From Rhodococcus jostii RHA1 (GTDB lineage: Bacteria; Actinomycetota; Actinomycetes; Mycobacteriales; Mycobacteriaceae): a stretch of 64,000 nucleotides of DNA. The translations under genes and the position numbers were made by a program. The notes beneath the pieces were generated by a model. The model saw only the letters and a list, made by a program, of their open reading frames with translations. It ran no database searches and was not told the DNA's origin. This document shows, piece after piece, positions 1 to 9,177 of the stretch (its first letter is position 1; each line of letters starts with the position of its first letter). The stretch lies in contig NC_008268.1 of assembly GCF_000014565.1 (NCBI RefSeq), positions 1,315,001-1,379,000 on the forward strand. The letters run 5' to 3'.

Positions 1-47
1 CTCCCCACCTCGGGCAGCGGGTCGAGGAAGAAGACCGTCGCCGCCAC
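1..47 (-). CDS. rsmE: 16S rRNA m3U1498 methyltransferase, N-terminal fragment
   Basis: Only the first 15 codons are inside the window. A GTG start two bases after the dnaJ stop opens a frame reading VAATVFFLDPLPEVG, which resembles the usual RsmE N-terminus (family known to start MVATVF-like). RsmE methylates U1498 of 16S rRNA, and dnaJ-rsmE is a standard actinobacterial gene order. The call rests on this short match plus position; the rest of the gene lies beyond base 1. Confidence 0.6.
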   Translation of the reverse strand, partial: MAATVFFLDPLPEVG

Positions 48-49
48 GG

Positions 50-1198
50 TCAGCGACCGCTGAACGCTTCACGCAGGCGTGAGAACAATCCGCCGCTGTG
101 CTGCGACTGGGTGGAGACGACCTCGGCGACGTCGCGGTCGCGCAGATCCTTGAGTTCGCGGAGAAGCTTCGTCTCCTTGTGGTCCAGGCGCGACGGAACC
201 ACGACCTCGAGGTGGGCGTGCACGTCGCCGCGGATACCGGAACGCAGCTTCGGCATGCCGTGCCCGCGCAGGACCGTCACCGATCCCGGCTGGGTCCCCG
301 GTTCGATGGTGATCTCCTTGGGCCCGTCGATGATCGTGTCGATCGTCACGGTCGTGCCGAGGGCGGCGTCGATCATCGGAACCCGGATCGTGCAGTGCAG
401 GTCTTCGCCGTCGCGCACGAACACCTCGTGCGCCTGCTCGACCACCTCGACGTACAGGTCGCCTGCGGGTCCGCCACCGGGGCCGACCTCACCCTGCGCG
501 GCGAGCCGGATCCGCATTCCGCCCGCGACGCCTGCGGGCACCTTCACCGTGATGTCGCGGCGGGCGCGCACCCGGCCGTCGCCGCCACACTTGTGGCAGG
601 GGTCGGGGATCGTCTCGCCGGCGCCGCGGCAGGTGGGGCACGGCCGCGACGTCATGACCTGGCCGAGGAACGAACGCTGCACCGACTGGACCTCGCCGGC
701 GCCGCCACAGGTCTCACAGCGCACCGGCTTGGAATCGCCGTTGGTGCCCGCACCGGTGCAGCTGTCGCACAGGATCGCCGTCTCGACGGTGACCTGCTTG
801 CTCACGCCGGTCGCGCACTCCGCCAGCGTCAGCCTGGTGCGCAGGAGTGAATCGGCGCCCGGCTGGACGCGGCCGCGTGGCCCGCGACCCGCGCCGCCTC
901 CGCCGCCGAAGAACGCTTCGAACACGTCGCCGAGGCCGCCACCGAAACCGCCGCCGAAGCCGGCACCGCCGCCACCACCCGAGGAGAGAGGGTCGCCGCC
1001 GAGGTCGACGATGCGACGCTTCTCCGGATCGGACAGCACCTCGTAGGCCGTCGAGATGTCCCGGAACCGGGCCTGCGCCGCCTCGTCGGGGTTCACGTCG
1101 GGATGCAGTTCCCTCGCAAGCTTGCGGTACGCGCGCTTGAGCTCCTGATCGGTCGCCTTCTGATCGACGCCGAGCGTTGCGTAGTAATCCCGTGCCAC
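50..1198 (-). CDS. dnaJ: Chaperone protein DnaJ (DnaJ2 type)
   Basis: Hsp40 co-chaperone that stimulates DnaK ATPase and delivers unfolded clients. All DnaJ domains are visible in 382 residues: an N-terminal J domain with HPD at residues 32-34, a Gly/Phe-rich linker around residues 70-105, and four CxxCxGxG zinc motifs ([32 protein letters not shown]), then the C-terminal peptide-binding domain. It follows hrcA with an 87-bp gap, and rsmE starts 2 bp downstream, so hrcA-dnaJ-rsmE looks like one operon. This is the hrcA-linked paralogue (DnaJ2 of mycobacteria), not the copy linked to dnaK-grpE. Confidence 0.95.
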   Translation of the reverse strand: MARDYYATLGVDQKATDQELKRAYRKLARELHPDVNPDEAAQARFRDISTAYEVLSDPEKRRIVDLGGDPLSSGGGGGAGFGGGFGGGLGDVFEAFFGGGGGAGRGPRGRVQPGADSLLRTRLTLAECATGVSKQVTVETAILCDSCTGAGTNGDSKPVRCETCGGAGEVQSVQRSFLGQVMTSRPCPTCRGAGETIPDPCHKCGGDGRVRARRDITVKVPAGVAGGMRIRLAAQGEVGPGGGPAGDLYVEVVEQAHEVFVRDGEDLHCTIRVPMIDAALGTTVTIDTIIDGPKEITIEPGTQPGSVTVLRGHGMPKLRSGIRGDVHAHLEVVVPSRLDHKETKLLRELKDLRDRDVAEVVSTQSQHSGGLFSRLREAFSGR

Positions 1199-1285
1199 GT
1201 TGAGTCTCTCGTCCTTGTCTACTTCGTTATCTCGCTACCGGTACGTGTGCTCCCCCACGGCGGCGCTGTCGCCGAGGGCCGGCCG

Positions 1286-2329
1286 TCACCGCTCGGCGAG
1301 CACCTGGCCGATATATCTCGCAACGGCTGCCACCGACGCGATTGTTCCCGGATAGTCCATTCGGGTGGGTCCGAGCACGCCCATTCCTCCGAGCACGGTG
1401 CCTGCCGCACCGTAACCGGTCGAGATGACGGAGGTGCCACGCATCTGCTCCACCTGGGTTTCCTCACCGATCCGCACCGTCACGGTGCCCGCATCCTGCG
1501 TGGCGGCCAGCAGCTTGAGCACCACCACCTGCTCCTCCAGCGCCTCGAGGACCGCCCGCAGCGAACCGGGGAATCCGCTGATTCCCGAGAAGTCGGCGGC
1601 GTTGCGGGTCAGATTCGCGGTGCCGCCGAGGACCAGCCGCTCCTCGGGATGCTCGACGAGCGTCTCCACCAGCACGGTCGCCGAACGGACCACGGCGTCG
1701 CGCAGATCCTCCGGGGCCTCGTCGGCCAGCTCCGAGACTGCGATGGACGCCGCCGCCAGCCGCTTGCCGTCGAGGGCGCCGCCGAGCAACCCGCGCAGCC
1801 GCGCCAGATCCTCGTCGTCGAGCACGTCGCCGAGTTCGACGATGCGCTGATCCACTCGGCCCGAATCGGTGATGAGCACGAGCAGCAGGCGGGCAGGCGT
1901 CAGCGCGACCACCTCGAGGTGCCGGACCGATGACGCCGAGAGTGTGGGATATTGCACAACCGCGACCTGGCGTGTGAGTTGCGCGAGCAGGCGCACACCC
2001 CGCCGGAGAACGTCGTCCAGGTCGACCCCGGACTCGAGGAATTCGAGAATCGCGCGCCGCTCCGCCGTCGACAGCGGCTTGACGTCGGCGATGCGGTCGA
2101 CGAACTGCCGGTAGCCCTTGTCCGTGGGAACACGGCCGGAACTCGTGTGCGGCTGGGCGATGTAGCCCTCGCTCTCGAGAAACGCCATGTCGTTGCGGAC
2201 CGTCGCACTGGAAACACCCAGGTTGTGCCGCTCGACCAGCGCCTTCGATCCCACCGGCTCCTGGGTCGAGACGTAGTCGGCGACGATGGCGCGGAGTACC
2301 TCGAACCGTCTGTCGTCCGTACTCGACAT
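1286..2329 (-). CDS. hrcA: Heat-inducible transcription repressor HrcA
   Basis: Repressor that binds CIRCE operators of groE-type heat-shock genes. The protein (347 aa from the chosen start) begins MSSTDDRR and has the N-terminal winged-helix segment ([12 protein letters not shown], then [13 protein letters not shown]) followed by the HrcA effector domain. The frame stays open 24 codons further upstream, but family alignment supports the ATG at 2329. I saw no CIRCE inverted repeat upstream of hrcA itself, so autoregulation is not apparent; its targets are probably elsewhere. Confidence 0.93.
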   Translation of the reverse strand: MSSTDDRRFEVLRAIVADYVSTQEPVGSKALVERHNLGVSSATVRNDMAFLESEGYIAQPHTSSGRVPTDKGYRQFVDRIADVKPLSTAERRAILEFLESGVDLDDVLRRGVRLLAQLTRQVAVVQYPTLSASSVRHLEVVALTPARLLLVLITDSGRVDQRIVELGDVLDDEDLARLRGLLGGALDGKRLAAASIAVSELADEAPEDLRDAVVRSATVLVETLVEHPEERLVLGGTANLTRNAADFSGISGFPGSLRAVLEALEEQVVVLKLLAATQDAGTVTVRIGEETQVEQMRGTSVISTGYGAAGTVLGGMGVLGPTRMDYPGTIASVAAVARYIGQVLAER

Positions 2330-2538
2330 CGCCGTCCACCTCCAGTTCTCGATCATCACGAGCAGCGGCGTCACCGAACCTTCGTTCGGATCGGCCGCCA
2401 CATCCCCTGAGCTACGTGCAGATGCACGTGCATCTCGGCTCGGTCCAGTCTAATCGCCGCTCCGCCGACACCGGTTCAGGCCTTACTGTGGTGACCGGAG
2501 ACGAGCAAAGGCAACGACCACGGGCGGATGACGAGGCG

Positions 2539-2856
2539 ATGATTTTCAAAGGTGTCATGGACGGCAAGCCGTACCCGGACCACGGGTTGTCGCTGCGCGA
2601 CTGGTCCAAGATCCCACCCCGGCAGGTGCGGCTCGACGAGATCGTCACCACGACCAAGGTTCTCGAGCTCGACCGGTTGCTGTCGGAGGACTCGACGTTC
2701 TACGGCGACCTGTTCCCGCACGCGGTCCAGTGGCACGGGGTGCTCTACCTGGAGGACGGGCTGCACCGGGCCGTGCGTTCGGCACTGCGGAACCGCGTGG
2801 TGCTGCATGCCCGCGTCTTCGACTACGACGAGATGCCCGGCATCGTCACTGCCTGA
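2539..2856 (+). CDS. Conserved hypothetical protein, 105 aa, next to hrcA
   Basis: Small soluble protein with no membrane segment. The start at 2539 (MIFKGVMDGKPY) gives 105 aa, which as I recall is the length of the actinobacterial protein at the same place (Rv2375, divergent from hrcA in M. tuberculosis). The C-terminal half (HAVQWHGVLYLEDGLHRAVR) is distinctive, and some databases label such proteins VapB-like antitoxins, but no toxin gene lies next to it. It is convergent with hemW, with only 3 bp between the stops. Function unknown. Confidence 0.75.
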   Translation: MIFKGVMDGKPYPDHGLSLRDWSKIPPRQVRLDEIVTTTKVLELDRLLSEDSTFYGDLFPHAVQWHGVLYLEDGLHRAVRSALRNRVVLHARVFDYDEMPGIVTA

Positions 2857-2859
2857 GCT

Positions 2860-4098
2860 CTAGCGCAGCACCGTGCGGACCACGGCGTCGGCGAGGAGCC
2901 GCCCACGGTCGGTCAGCACCAGGTGCTGGCCCTGGCGCACGAGCAGTCCGTCGGCCACCACCGTCTCGGCCGCGTGCTGCTCCGCGGCATCCAGCTCCGC
3001 CACCGGTAGTCCGGTCCGCAGCCGCGCCGTCAGCATCACCCGCTCGACGTGGACGTCCTCCGCGGTCAGCTGTTCGCTCCCGCCGACGGGCAGACTTCCC
3101 GCCGCCAGCTGGTCCGCGTAGCGCGCCGGGTGCTTGACGTTCCACCAGCGCACTCCGCCGACGTGGCTGTGCGCGCCCGGCCCGGCGCCCCACCAGTCCC
3201 CGTCGTCCCAGTACCCCAGGTTGTGCCGGCAGCGTGATTCGCCCGTCGCGGCGTCAGCCGATGCCCAGTTCGACACCTCGTACCAGGTCAGGCCCGCGTC
3301 GGCGAGCCGCGCGTCGATCCTCTCGTACCGCGACGCCAGGACGTCGTCGTCGGGCGCGGGCAGTTCCCCGCGGCGCACCTTCCTCGCCAGCGCGGTCCCG
3401 TCCTCGACGATCAGCGCGTAGGCGGACACGTGGTCCACCCCGGCAGAGAGCACCGCGTCCAGCGAGAGGTCGAGGTCCTCGTCGCGCTCTCCCGGGGTTC
3501 CGTAGATGAGGTCGAGATTGACGTGCTCGAATCCGGCGGCCCGCGCCTCCTGCGCCGCCGCCACGGCACGTCCCGGTGTGTGGGTGCGGTCGAGCACCCT
3601 CAGGACGTGCTGCGCTGCCGACTGCATGCCCAGCGAGATCCGCGTGAATCCGCCGGCCCGCAACCGCTCGAAGAATTCCGGCGACGTGGACTCCGGGTTC
3701 GACTCGGTGGTCACTTCGGCGCCCTTCGCAATCCCGAAACTCGAGCGGACCGCACCGAGGACGTCCGACAGTCCGTCACCGCCGAGGAGTGACGGCGTGC
3801 CGCCGCCGACGAACACCGTGTCGACGGCCGGGGCGCCCGTCATCTCCGCGGCGAGGTCGAGTTCGCGGCGCAGCCCTTCCATCCACGACTGCGGCGACGC
3901 CGACGTCCCCAGCTCGCCTGCCGTGTACGTGTTGAAATCGCAGTATCCGCAGCGTGTGGCACAGAAAGGCACGTGCACATAGATCCCGAACGGGCGGCTC
4001 CCCACACCCTTCAGCGCACTCCCGGGCAGCGCGAACGCCGCCGCCTCGTCGCGACCGACCGTGGTAGTGCTCGTTCCGTTCACGGTTCCAGTGTCCAT
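2860..4098 (-). CDS. hemW: Radical SAM heme chaperone HemW
   Basis: HemN-like radical SAM protein that binds and delivers heme to membrane respiratory enzymes. The radical-SAM cluster motif CATRCGYCDF (CxxxCxxC) lies near the N-terminus, followed by GGGTPS and the SAM-binding region; as in HemW there is no extra N-terminal cysteine typical of oxygen-independent coproporphyrinogen oxidase. Length is about 412 aa from the ATG at 4098. An equally good in-frame ATG at 4122 (420 aa) exists because a 24-bp tandem duplication copied the start region. It was long annotated as HemN; HemW is the better call. Confidence 0.88.
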   Translation of the reverse strand: MDTGTVNGTSTTTVGRDEAAAFALPGSALKGVGSRPFGIYVHVPFCATRCGYCDFNTYTAGELGTSASPQSWMEGLRRELDLAAEMTGAPAVDTVFVGGGTPSLLGGDGLSDVLGAVRSSFGIAKGAEVTTESNPESTSPEFFERLRAGGFTRISLGMQSAAQHVLRVLDRTHTPGRAVAAAQEARAAGFEHVNLDLIYGTPGERDEDLDLSLDAVLSAGVDHVSAYALIVEDGTALARKVRRGELPAPDDDVLASRYERIDARLADAGLTWYEVSNWASADAATGESRCRHNLGYWDDGDWWGAGPGAHSHVGGVRWWNVKHPARYADQLAAGSLPVGGSEQLTAEDVHVERVMLTARLRTGLPVAELDAAEQHAAETVVADGLLVRQGQHLVLTDRGRLLADAVVRTVLR

Positions 4099-4140
4099 GG
4101 TCGGCTCGCCGACGTCGTCCATGGTCGGCTCGCCGACGTC
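4093..4140. repeat. Perfect 24-bp tandem repeat over the hemW start
   Basis: Two identical 24-bp units (4093-4116 and 4117-4140), each containing an ATG of the hemW frame. The duplication encodes a repeated DVGEPTMD segment and gives hemW two in-frame start codons 24 bp apart. Confidence 0.95.
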
Positions 4141-4255
4141 TCCCGGGCTTCTCGACCCGCGGTCCCCACCCGACTGTCCGCGGGCCCTCCCCGTGATATT
4201 TCCCGCAAAAATGGTGGAAATCGGTGCCCGGCTCTGCGTGGGCGATCTGACGTGG

Positions 4256-4261
4256 CACAAT
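4256..4261 (+). promoter_or_regulatory. -10 box of leaderless promoter for the sirA leader ORF
   Basis: CACAAT ends 7 bases before the A of the leader-ORF ATG (4269), so transcription should begin at or within a base of the start codon. No strong -35 element is visible. The spacing is identical to that at the subI leader (28201-28206). Confidence 0.6.
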
Positions 4262-4268
4262 GGTCGGC

Positions 4269-4361
4269 ATGACCGGACCCGGAGTGCGACTCGTGGCGCG
4301 TCGTCACGTCGATCTCAAGCGTGTCTGCAGCTGTTGTTGTCTGCCCTGTATCGCGCAGTAA
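4269..4361 (+). CDS. Leaderless poly-cysteine leader peptide of the sirA operon
   Basis: A 30-codon ORF starting MTGPGVRL and carrying the cysteine-dense run CSCCCLPC at residues 20-27, then IAQ and a stop. It lies 117 bp upstream of sirA, whose product feeds cysteine synthesis. In mycobacteria, leaderless short ORFs with consecutive Cys codons are established cysteine-responsive attenuators of sulfur genes. Here the Cys codons end about 70 bases before a mutually exclusive pairing region at the sirA ribosome binding site. Seen: ORF, Cys run and -10 spacing. Inferred: ribosome stalling at low cysteine opens sirA translation. Confidence 0.85.
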   Translation: MTGPGVRLVARRHVDLKRVCSCCCLPCIAQ

Positions 4362-4423
4362 TTCAGCCTGTCAGCCCGTTCATCATTCTTCTCGACTTCC
4401 GGCCGGATTCGAATGCCCCGAGC

Positions 4424-4472
4424 GAGGATCAGCCCTCCTCGGCCTCAGCCGGTGCATCTTGAGATTCAGGAG
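4424..4472 (+). promoter_or_regulatory. Putative cysteine attenuator: alternative pairing at the sirA SD
   Basis: GAGGA (4424-4428) can pair with TCCTC (4436-4440). Alternatively, CTCCT (4435-4439) can pair with AGGAG (4468-4472), the Shine-Dalgarno of sirA. The two pairings compete for the same CTCCTC, the layout expected if ribosome position on the upstream poly-Cys ORF decides whether the sirA SD is free. Read by eye, not folded computationally. Confidence 0.45.
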
Positions 4473-4478
4473 TGCTCC

Positions 4479-6200
4479 ATGACGTCGACCACCGACGCCT
4501 CCCCCGCTGCCGTCGACGCAGCACCCGCGCGTACGCGCACGGCGAAGCCGGCTCGGCGCCGCGCCGAAGGCCAGTGGGCCCTCGGCTACCGCGAGCCCCT
4601 CAATGCCAACGAGCAGGCCAAGAAGGACGACAACCCGCTCAACGTCCGGGCCCGCATCGAGAACATCTACTCGAAGCAGGGCTTCGACAGCATCGACAAG
4701 GGTGACCTGCGTGGCCGTATGCGCTGGTGGGGTCTCTACACCCAGCGCGAGCAGGGGTACGACGGCACCTTCACCGGTGACGAGAACATCGACCTGCTCG
4801 AGGCCAAGTACTTCATGATGCGGGTCCGCTGCGACGCCGGCGCCCTGAACGTCGAGCAGCTGCGCACCATCGCCGGTATCTCCACCGAGTTCGCGCGCGA
4901 CACCGCCGACCTTTCGGACCGCGAGAACGTCCAGTACCACTGGGTCGAGGTCGAGAACGTCCCGGAGATCTGGAAGCGCCTCGAAGGCGTCGGCCTCAAG
5001 ACCACCGAGGCGTGCGGTGACTGCCCCCGCGTCGTCCTGGGTTCTCCCCTGGCCGGTGAGTCGCTGACCGAGGTCCTCGACCCCACTCCCGCGATCGACG
5101 AGATCGTCCGCCGCTACATCGGCAAGCCCGAGTACTCCAACCTGCCGCGCAAGTTCAAGACCGCGATCTCCGGTCAGCAGGACGTGGTGCACGAGATCAA
5201 CGACGTCGCGTTCGTCGGGGTCAACCACCCCGAGCACGGTCCCGGTCTCGACCTGTGGGTCGGCGGCGGGCTGTCCACCAACCCGATGCTGGCGCAGCGG
5301 GTCGGCGTCTGGGTGCCGCTCGACGAGGTTCCCGACGTGTGGGAGGCCGTCGTGTCGATCTTCCGCGACTACGGTTACCGCCGGCTGCGGAACAAGGCCC
5401 GCCTGAAGTTCCTGGTCAAGGACTGGGGCATCGAGAGGTTCCGCGAGGTCCTCGAAACCGAGTACCTGAAGCGCAAGCTCATCGACGGCCCCGCGCCGGA
5501 GAAGCCCACCCGGCCGATCGACCACGTCGGGGTGCAGAAGACCCGCAACGGTCTCAATGCCGTCGGCGTCGCCCCCATCGCGGGTCGCGTGTCGGGCACG
5601 ATCCTGGCCAAGGTCGCGGACGCCGCGGAGCGGGCAGGCAGCGACAAGATCCGCTTCACGCCCTACCAGAAGCTGATCATTCTCGACGTCGCCGACGACA
5701 AGCTCGAGCAGTTGATCGCCGACCTGGACGAGGTGGGCCTGCCCGCGCGTCCGTCGCACTGGCGCAAGAACCTGATGGCGTGCTCGGGCATCGAGTTCTG
5801 CAAGCTGTCGTTCGCGGAGACGCGGAAGCGCTCGCAGGTGCTCGTCCCCGAACTCGAGCAGCGGCTCGCCGACATCAACGCGCAGCTCGACGTGCCGATC
5901 ACGATCAACATCAACGGCTGCCCGAACTCCTGCGCCCGCTCGCAGGTCGCCGACATCGGATTCAAGGGGATGCTCGTCGACGACGGCGAGGGCAACCAGG
6001 TGGAGGGCTTCCAGGTTCACCTCGGCGGCAGCCTCGGATTCGATTCGGCCTTCGGCCGGAAGCTTCGCCAGCACAAGGTCACCAGCACCGAACTCGGTGA
6101 CTACATCGATCGCGTCGTCCGCCACTTCGTGAAGCACCGCAACGAGGGTGAACGCTTCGCGGAATGGGTCGTGCGCGCAGACGAAGGAGACTTGCGTTGA
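4479..6200 (+). CDS. sirA: Ferredoxin-dependent assimilatory sulfite reductase (SirA/NirA family)
   Basis: Siroheme/4Fe-4S enzyme reducing sulfite to sulfide for cysteine synthesis; 573 aa from the ATG at 4479, which has a CAGGAG SD six bases upstream. Two nitrite/sulfite reductase half-domains are visible. The metallocentre cysteines are in CSGIEFCKLS and NGCPNSCAR (CX5C...CX3C) in the C-terminal third. The family is shared with nitrite reductases, but fusion to an operon with APS reductase and ATP sulfurylase indicates sulfite as substrate. cysH overlaps by four bases (TTGA), indicating translational coupling. Confidence 0.92.
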   Translation: MTSTTDASPAAVDAAPARTRTAKPARRRAEGQWALGYREPLNANEQAKKDDNPLNVRARIENIYSKQGFDSIDKGDLRGRMRWWGLYTQREQGYDGTFTGDENIDLLEAKYFMMRVRCDAGALNVEQLRTIAGISTEFARDTADLSDRENVQYHWVEVENVPEIWKRLEGVGLKTTEACGDCPRVVLGSPLAGESLTEVLDPTPAIDEIVRRYIGKPEYSNLPRKFKTAISGQQDVVHEINDVAFVGVNHPEHGPGLDLWVGGGLSTNPMLAQRVGVWVPLDEVPDVWEAVVSIFRDYGYRRLRNKARLKFLVKDWGIERFREVLETEYLKRKLIDGPAPEKPTRPIDHVGVQKTRNGLNAVGVAPIAGRVSGTILAKVADAAERAGSDKIRFTPYQKLIILDVADDKLEQLIADLDEVGLPARPSHWRKNLMACSGIEFCKLSFAETRKRSQVLVPELEQRLADINAQLDVPITININGCPNSCARSQVADIGFKGMLVDDGEGNQVEGFQVHLGGSLGFDSAFGRKLRQHKVTSTELGDYIDRVVRHFVKHRNEGERFAEWVVRADEGDLR

Positions 6201-6904
6201 ATCTCGCCACAGCCACCCAGGACGACCTTCGGCTCCTTGCCGTGCAGGGGGCGGCAAGTCTCGAGGGTGCCTCCGCGCAGGAACTGCTGCAGTGGACCGA
6301 GGACACGTTCGGAAGCGACTACATCGTCGCCTCCAACATGCAGGACGGCGTTCTGGTCCACCTCGCCGCCCAGGTCCATCCCGGTGTGGACGTGCTGTTC
6401 CTCGACACCGGTTACCACTTCGCGGAGACCATCGGCACCCGTGACGCCGTCGAGCAGGTGTACGGCGTCAACGTGATCAACGCGCGGGCCGAGGCGAGTG
6501 TCGCCGAGCAGGATGCGGCGGAGGGCAAGGATCTGTTCGCCCGCGAACCCAACCGGTGCTGCGCACTGCGGAAGGTCGCCCCGCTGAAGAACACCCTCTC
6601 CGGATACAAGGCGTGGGTCACCGGCATCCGGCGTGTCGAGGCGCCCACCCGCGCCAACGCCCCCCTGATCTCGTTCGACGACGCGTTCGGTCTGGTGAAG
6701 ATCAATCCGATCGCCGCGTGGTCCGACGAAGACATGCAGTCCTACATCGACGAGCACTCGATTCTGGTGAATCCGCTCGTCGACGAGGGATATCCGTCCA
6801 TCGGGTGCGCTCCGTGCACCAGCAAGCCAGCCCCCGGCAGCGATCCGCGCAGCGGCCGCTGGGCCGGTCAGGCCAAGACAGAATGCGGGTTGCACGCCTC
6901 ATGA
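6197..6904 (+). CDS. cysH: Adenosine 5'-phosphosulfate reductase
   Basis: Reduces APS to sulfite and AMP using thioredoxin. The frame has no ATG near its start; a TTG at 6197 preceded by a strong AAGGAG eight bases upstream is chosen, overlapping the sirA stop as TTGA (235 aa). A Cys-Cys pair (NRCCALRK) and CAPC later in the protein form the 4Fe-4S ligand set that marks APS rather than PAPS reductases. The C-terminal ECGLHAS carries the catalytic cysteine. This fits ATP sulfurylase genes without an APS kinase directly downstream. It overlaps cysD by ATGA. Confidence 0.93.
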   Translation: MNLATATQDDLRLLAVQGAASLEGASAQELLQWTEDTFGSDYIVASNMQDGVLVHLAAQVHPGVDVLFLDTGYHFAETIGTRDAVEQVYGVNVINARAEASVAEQDAAEGKDLFAREPNRCCALRKVAPLKNTLSGYKAWVTGIRRVEAPTRANAPLISFDDAFGLVKINPIAAWSDEDMQSYIDEHSILVNPLVDEGYPSIGCAPCTSKPAPGSDPRSGRWAGQAKTECGLHAS

Positions 6905-7854
6905 CCATCGACATCTCCCATTCCCTCGCCGAATCCGCCGTCCGGCCGCAGTTGGACGGGTCGCAGTTCGACACGCTCGACGCCCTCGAGTCGGAAGCCA
7001 TCCACATCTTCCGTGAGGTCGCGGGCGAGTTCGAACGCCCGGTGATCCTGTTCTCCGGCGGCAAGGACTCGACGGTGCTGCTGCACCTGGCGATCAAGGC
7101 GTTCTGGCCTGCGCCGCTGCCGTTCGCGCTGCTGCACGTCGACACCGGACACAACCTGCAGGAGGTCCTCGACTTCCGCGATCACGTCGTGTCCAAGTAC
7201 AACCTGCGTCTGCACGTGGCGAAGGTCGAGGACTACCTGGCCGACGGCCGGCTCACCGAACGCCCCGACGGGATCCGCAACCCCCTCCAGACCGTTCCTC
7301 TGCTCGACGCCATCGCCGAGAACCGTTTCGACGCGGTCTTCGGTGGCGCTCGACGCGACGAGGAGCGCGCCCGGGCCAAGGAGCGCATCTTCTCGCTGCG
7401 CAACAGTTTCGGCCAGTGGGACCCGAAGAAGCAGCGCCCCGAACTGTGGAACCTGTACAACGGCAAGCACTCCCCCGGTGAGCAGGTCCGCGTCTTCCCC
7501 CTCAGCAACTTCACCGAACTCGACATCTGGCGGTACATCGCCCGTGACGACGTCGAACTGGCCAGCATCTACTACGCGCACCAGCGCGAGGTGTACCAGC
7601 GCGACGGCATGTGGATGACGCCCGGTGTGTGGGGCGGACCGTCCGAGGGTGAGGACCTGCAGACGCTGTCGGTGCGGTACCGCACCGTCGGCGACGGATC
7701 CACCACGGGCGCAGTTCTTTCCGAGGCCGGCGACAACGAGGCGATCCTCGCCGAGGTCGCAGCGTCCCGGCTGACCGAGCGCGGCGCAACCCGTGGCGAC
7801 GACCGAGTTTCCGAAGCGGCTATGGAAGACCGCAAGCGAGAGGGCTATTTCTGA
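6901..7854 (+). CDS. cysD: Sulfate adenylyltransferase subunit 2 (assimilatory copy)
   Basis: Catalytic small subunit of ATP sulfurylase making APS from ATP and sulfate. The 317-aa protein has the PP-loop SGGKDSTVLLHLA near residue 50 and the typical CysD C-terminus ending MEDRKREGYF. The ATG at 6901 overlaps the cysH stop (ATGA); an in-frame ATG six codons upstream is possible but lies inside cysH. A paralogue with the same C-terminal signature lies at 18365-19297 in the sulfation operon. Confidence 0.94.
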   Translation: MTIDISHSLAESAVRPQLDGSQFDTLDALESEAIHIFREVAGEFERPVILFSGGKDSTVLLHLAIKAFWPAPLPFALLHVDTGHNLQEVLDFRDHVVSKYNLRLHVAKVEDYLADGRLTERPDGIRNPLQTVPLLDAIAENRFDAVFGGARRDEERARAKERIFSLRNSFGQWDPKKQRPELWNLYNGKHSPGEQVRVFPLSNFTELDIWRYIARDDVELASIYYAHQREVYQRDGMWMTPGVWGGPSEGEDLQTLSVRYRTVGDGSTTGAVLSEAGDNEAILAEVAASRLTERGATRGDDRVSEAAMEDRKREGYF

Positions 7855-7856
7855 TC

Positions 7857-9173
7857 ATGAGCGACCTCCACGTGCGTAGCCCGCGAAGCACGCAGTTGCT
7901 TCGGCTTGCCACCGCCGGAAGTGTGGACGACGGCAAGTCGACCCTCGTCGGCCGTCTGCTGTACGACACGAAATCGGTTCTCGCCGACCAGATCGACGCC
8001 GTCACCCGGGCGTCGGTCGACAAGGGGCTGTCCACCCCCGACCTGTCCCTGCTGGTCGACGGCCTACGCGCGGAGCGTGAACAGGGCATCACGATCGACG
8101 TGGCGTACCGGTACTTCGCGACCCCCCGCCGCTCGTTCGTCCTCGCCGACACTCCCGGGCATGTGCAGTACACCCGGAACACGGTGTCGGGTGCGTCCAC
8201 CGCGCAGATGGTCATTCTGCTGGTCGATGCCCGCAAGGGTGTCATCTCCCAGACGCGCAAGCACGCCGCCGTTCTCGCGCTGCTCGGCGTCCCCAAGCTG
8301 GTGCTGGCCGTCAACAAGATCGACCTCGTCGAGGATCCGGCCACCGTGTTCGCGAACATTTCGGCGGAGTTCAACTCGCTGACCAGTTCGCTCGGCTGGG
8401 CGTCCGAGGACGTCGTCGAGATCCCGGTGTCGGCCCTGCACGGCGACAACGTCGCGGTGCGTTCGGAGAACACCCCGTACTACGACGGCCCCACGCTCAT
8501 CGAGCATCTCGAGTCGGTGCCCGTCGACGCCGAACCCCACCGGGTCGGTCTCCGTTTCCCCGTCCAGTACGTGATCCGTCCGCGCACGCCGGAGTTCCCC
8601 GATTACCGCGGGTACGCCGGGCAGGTCGCCGCCGGTGAGGTGACTCCGGGCGACGAGGTCGTGATCCTGCCGTCCGGTGTCCGCACCACGGTCACCCGCA
8701 TCGACACCGCGGACGGCGAACTCGACAGCGCCCACGCCGGCCGCAGCGTCACTCTCGTGCTGGCCGACGACGTCGACGTCTCCCGCGGGGACGTCATCGC
8801 CTCCCCCGCCGACGCCCCGGAGCCGCTCGGCGAGTTCGACGCGACGGTCTGCTGGCTGGCCGAGAAGCCACTGCGTCCCGGTGCCCGCCTGCTGCTCAAG
8901 CACGGCACCCGCACCACGCAGGCCATCGTCGGCACACTCGTCGAGCGTTTCAACGAGCAGGAGCTCACCTCGGAGCCCAGCCCGGAGTCGTTGGAACTCA
9001 ACGAGATCGGCAAGATCTCGGTGCGTGTCGCCGAGCCGATCGTGGCGGACGACTACACCGTGAACCGCCACACCGGCAGCTTCCTGCTGATCGATCCGGC
9101 CGGCGGCAACACGCTGGCGGCCGGCCTCGTCGGAGACGCCATCGCAGCGGTGGAGCTCGGCGAGCGCGTCTAA
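7857..9173 (+). CDS. cysN: Sulfate adenylyltransferase subunit 1 (GTPase), stand-alone CysN
   Basis: EF-Tu-like GTPase subunit that drives APS formation by CysD. In 438 aa the G1 motif (AGSVDDGKST), DTPGH and NKID motifs are present, with beta-barrel domains after. It ends without a CysC (APS kinase) domain, unlike the paralogue at 19297, so this operon supplies APS for CysH rather than PAPS. The start is 2 bp past the cysD stop. Confidence 0.94.
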   Translation: MSDLHVRSPRSTQLLRLATAGSVDDGKSTLVGRLLYDTKSVLADQIDAVTRASVDKGLSTPDLSLLVDGLRAEREQGITIDVAYRYFATPRRSFVLADTPGHVQYTRNTVSGASTAQMVILLVDARKGVISQTRKHAAVLALLGVPKLVLAVNKIDLVEDPATVFANISAEFNSLTSSLGWASEDVVEIPVSALHGDNVAVRSENTPYYDGPTLIEHLESVPVDAEPHRVGLRFPVQYVIRPRTPEFPDYRGYAGQVAAGEVTPGDEVVILPSGVRTTVTRIDTADGELDSAHAGRSVTLVLADDVDVSRGDVIASPADAPEPLGEFDATVCWLAEKPLRPGARLLLKHGTRTTQAIVGTLVERFNEQELTSEPSPESLELNEIGKISVRVAEPIVADDYTVNRHTGSFLLIDPAGGNTLAAGLVGDAIAAVELGERV

Positions 9174-9177
9174 TGCG

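Noticed and set aside
2451..2478. Third SigL-type promoter, upstream of hrcA
   Set aside because: TGAACC is present on the minus strand (2478-2473), but the hexamer 16 bases on reads CGATTA, lacking the CGT core.
2330..2538. CIRCE operator at hrcA
   Set aside because: No GCACTC-N9-GAGTGC-like inverted repeat is visible in the upstream region.
4383..6257. Long minus-strand ORF antisense to sirA
   Set aside because: Sequence is repetitive Asp/Val/Arg/Leu typical of antisense frames in high-G+C genes; sirA on the other strand has full domain support. The same applies to 8064-9338 antisense to cysN.
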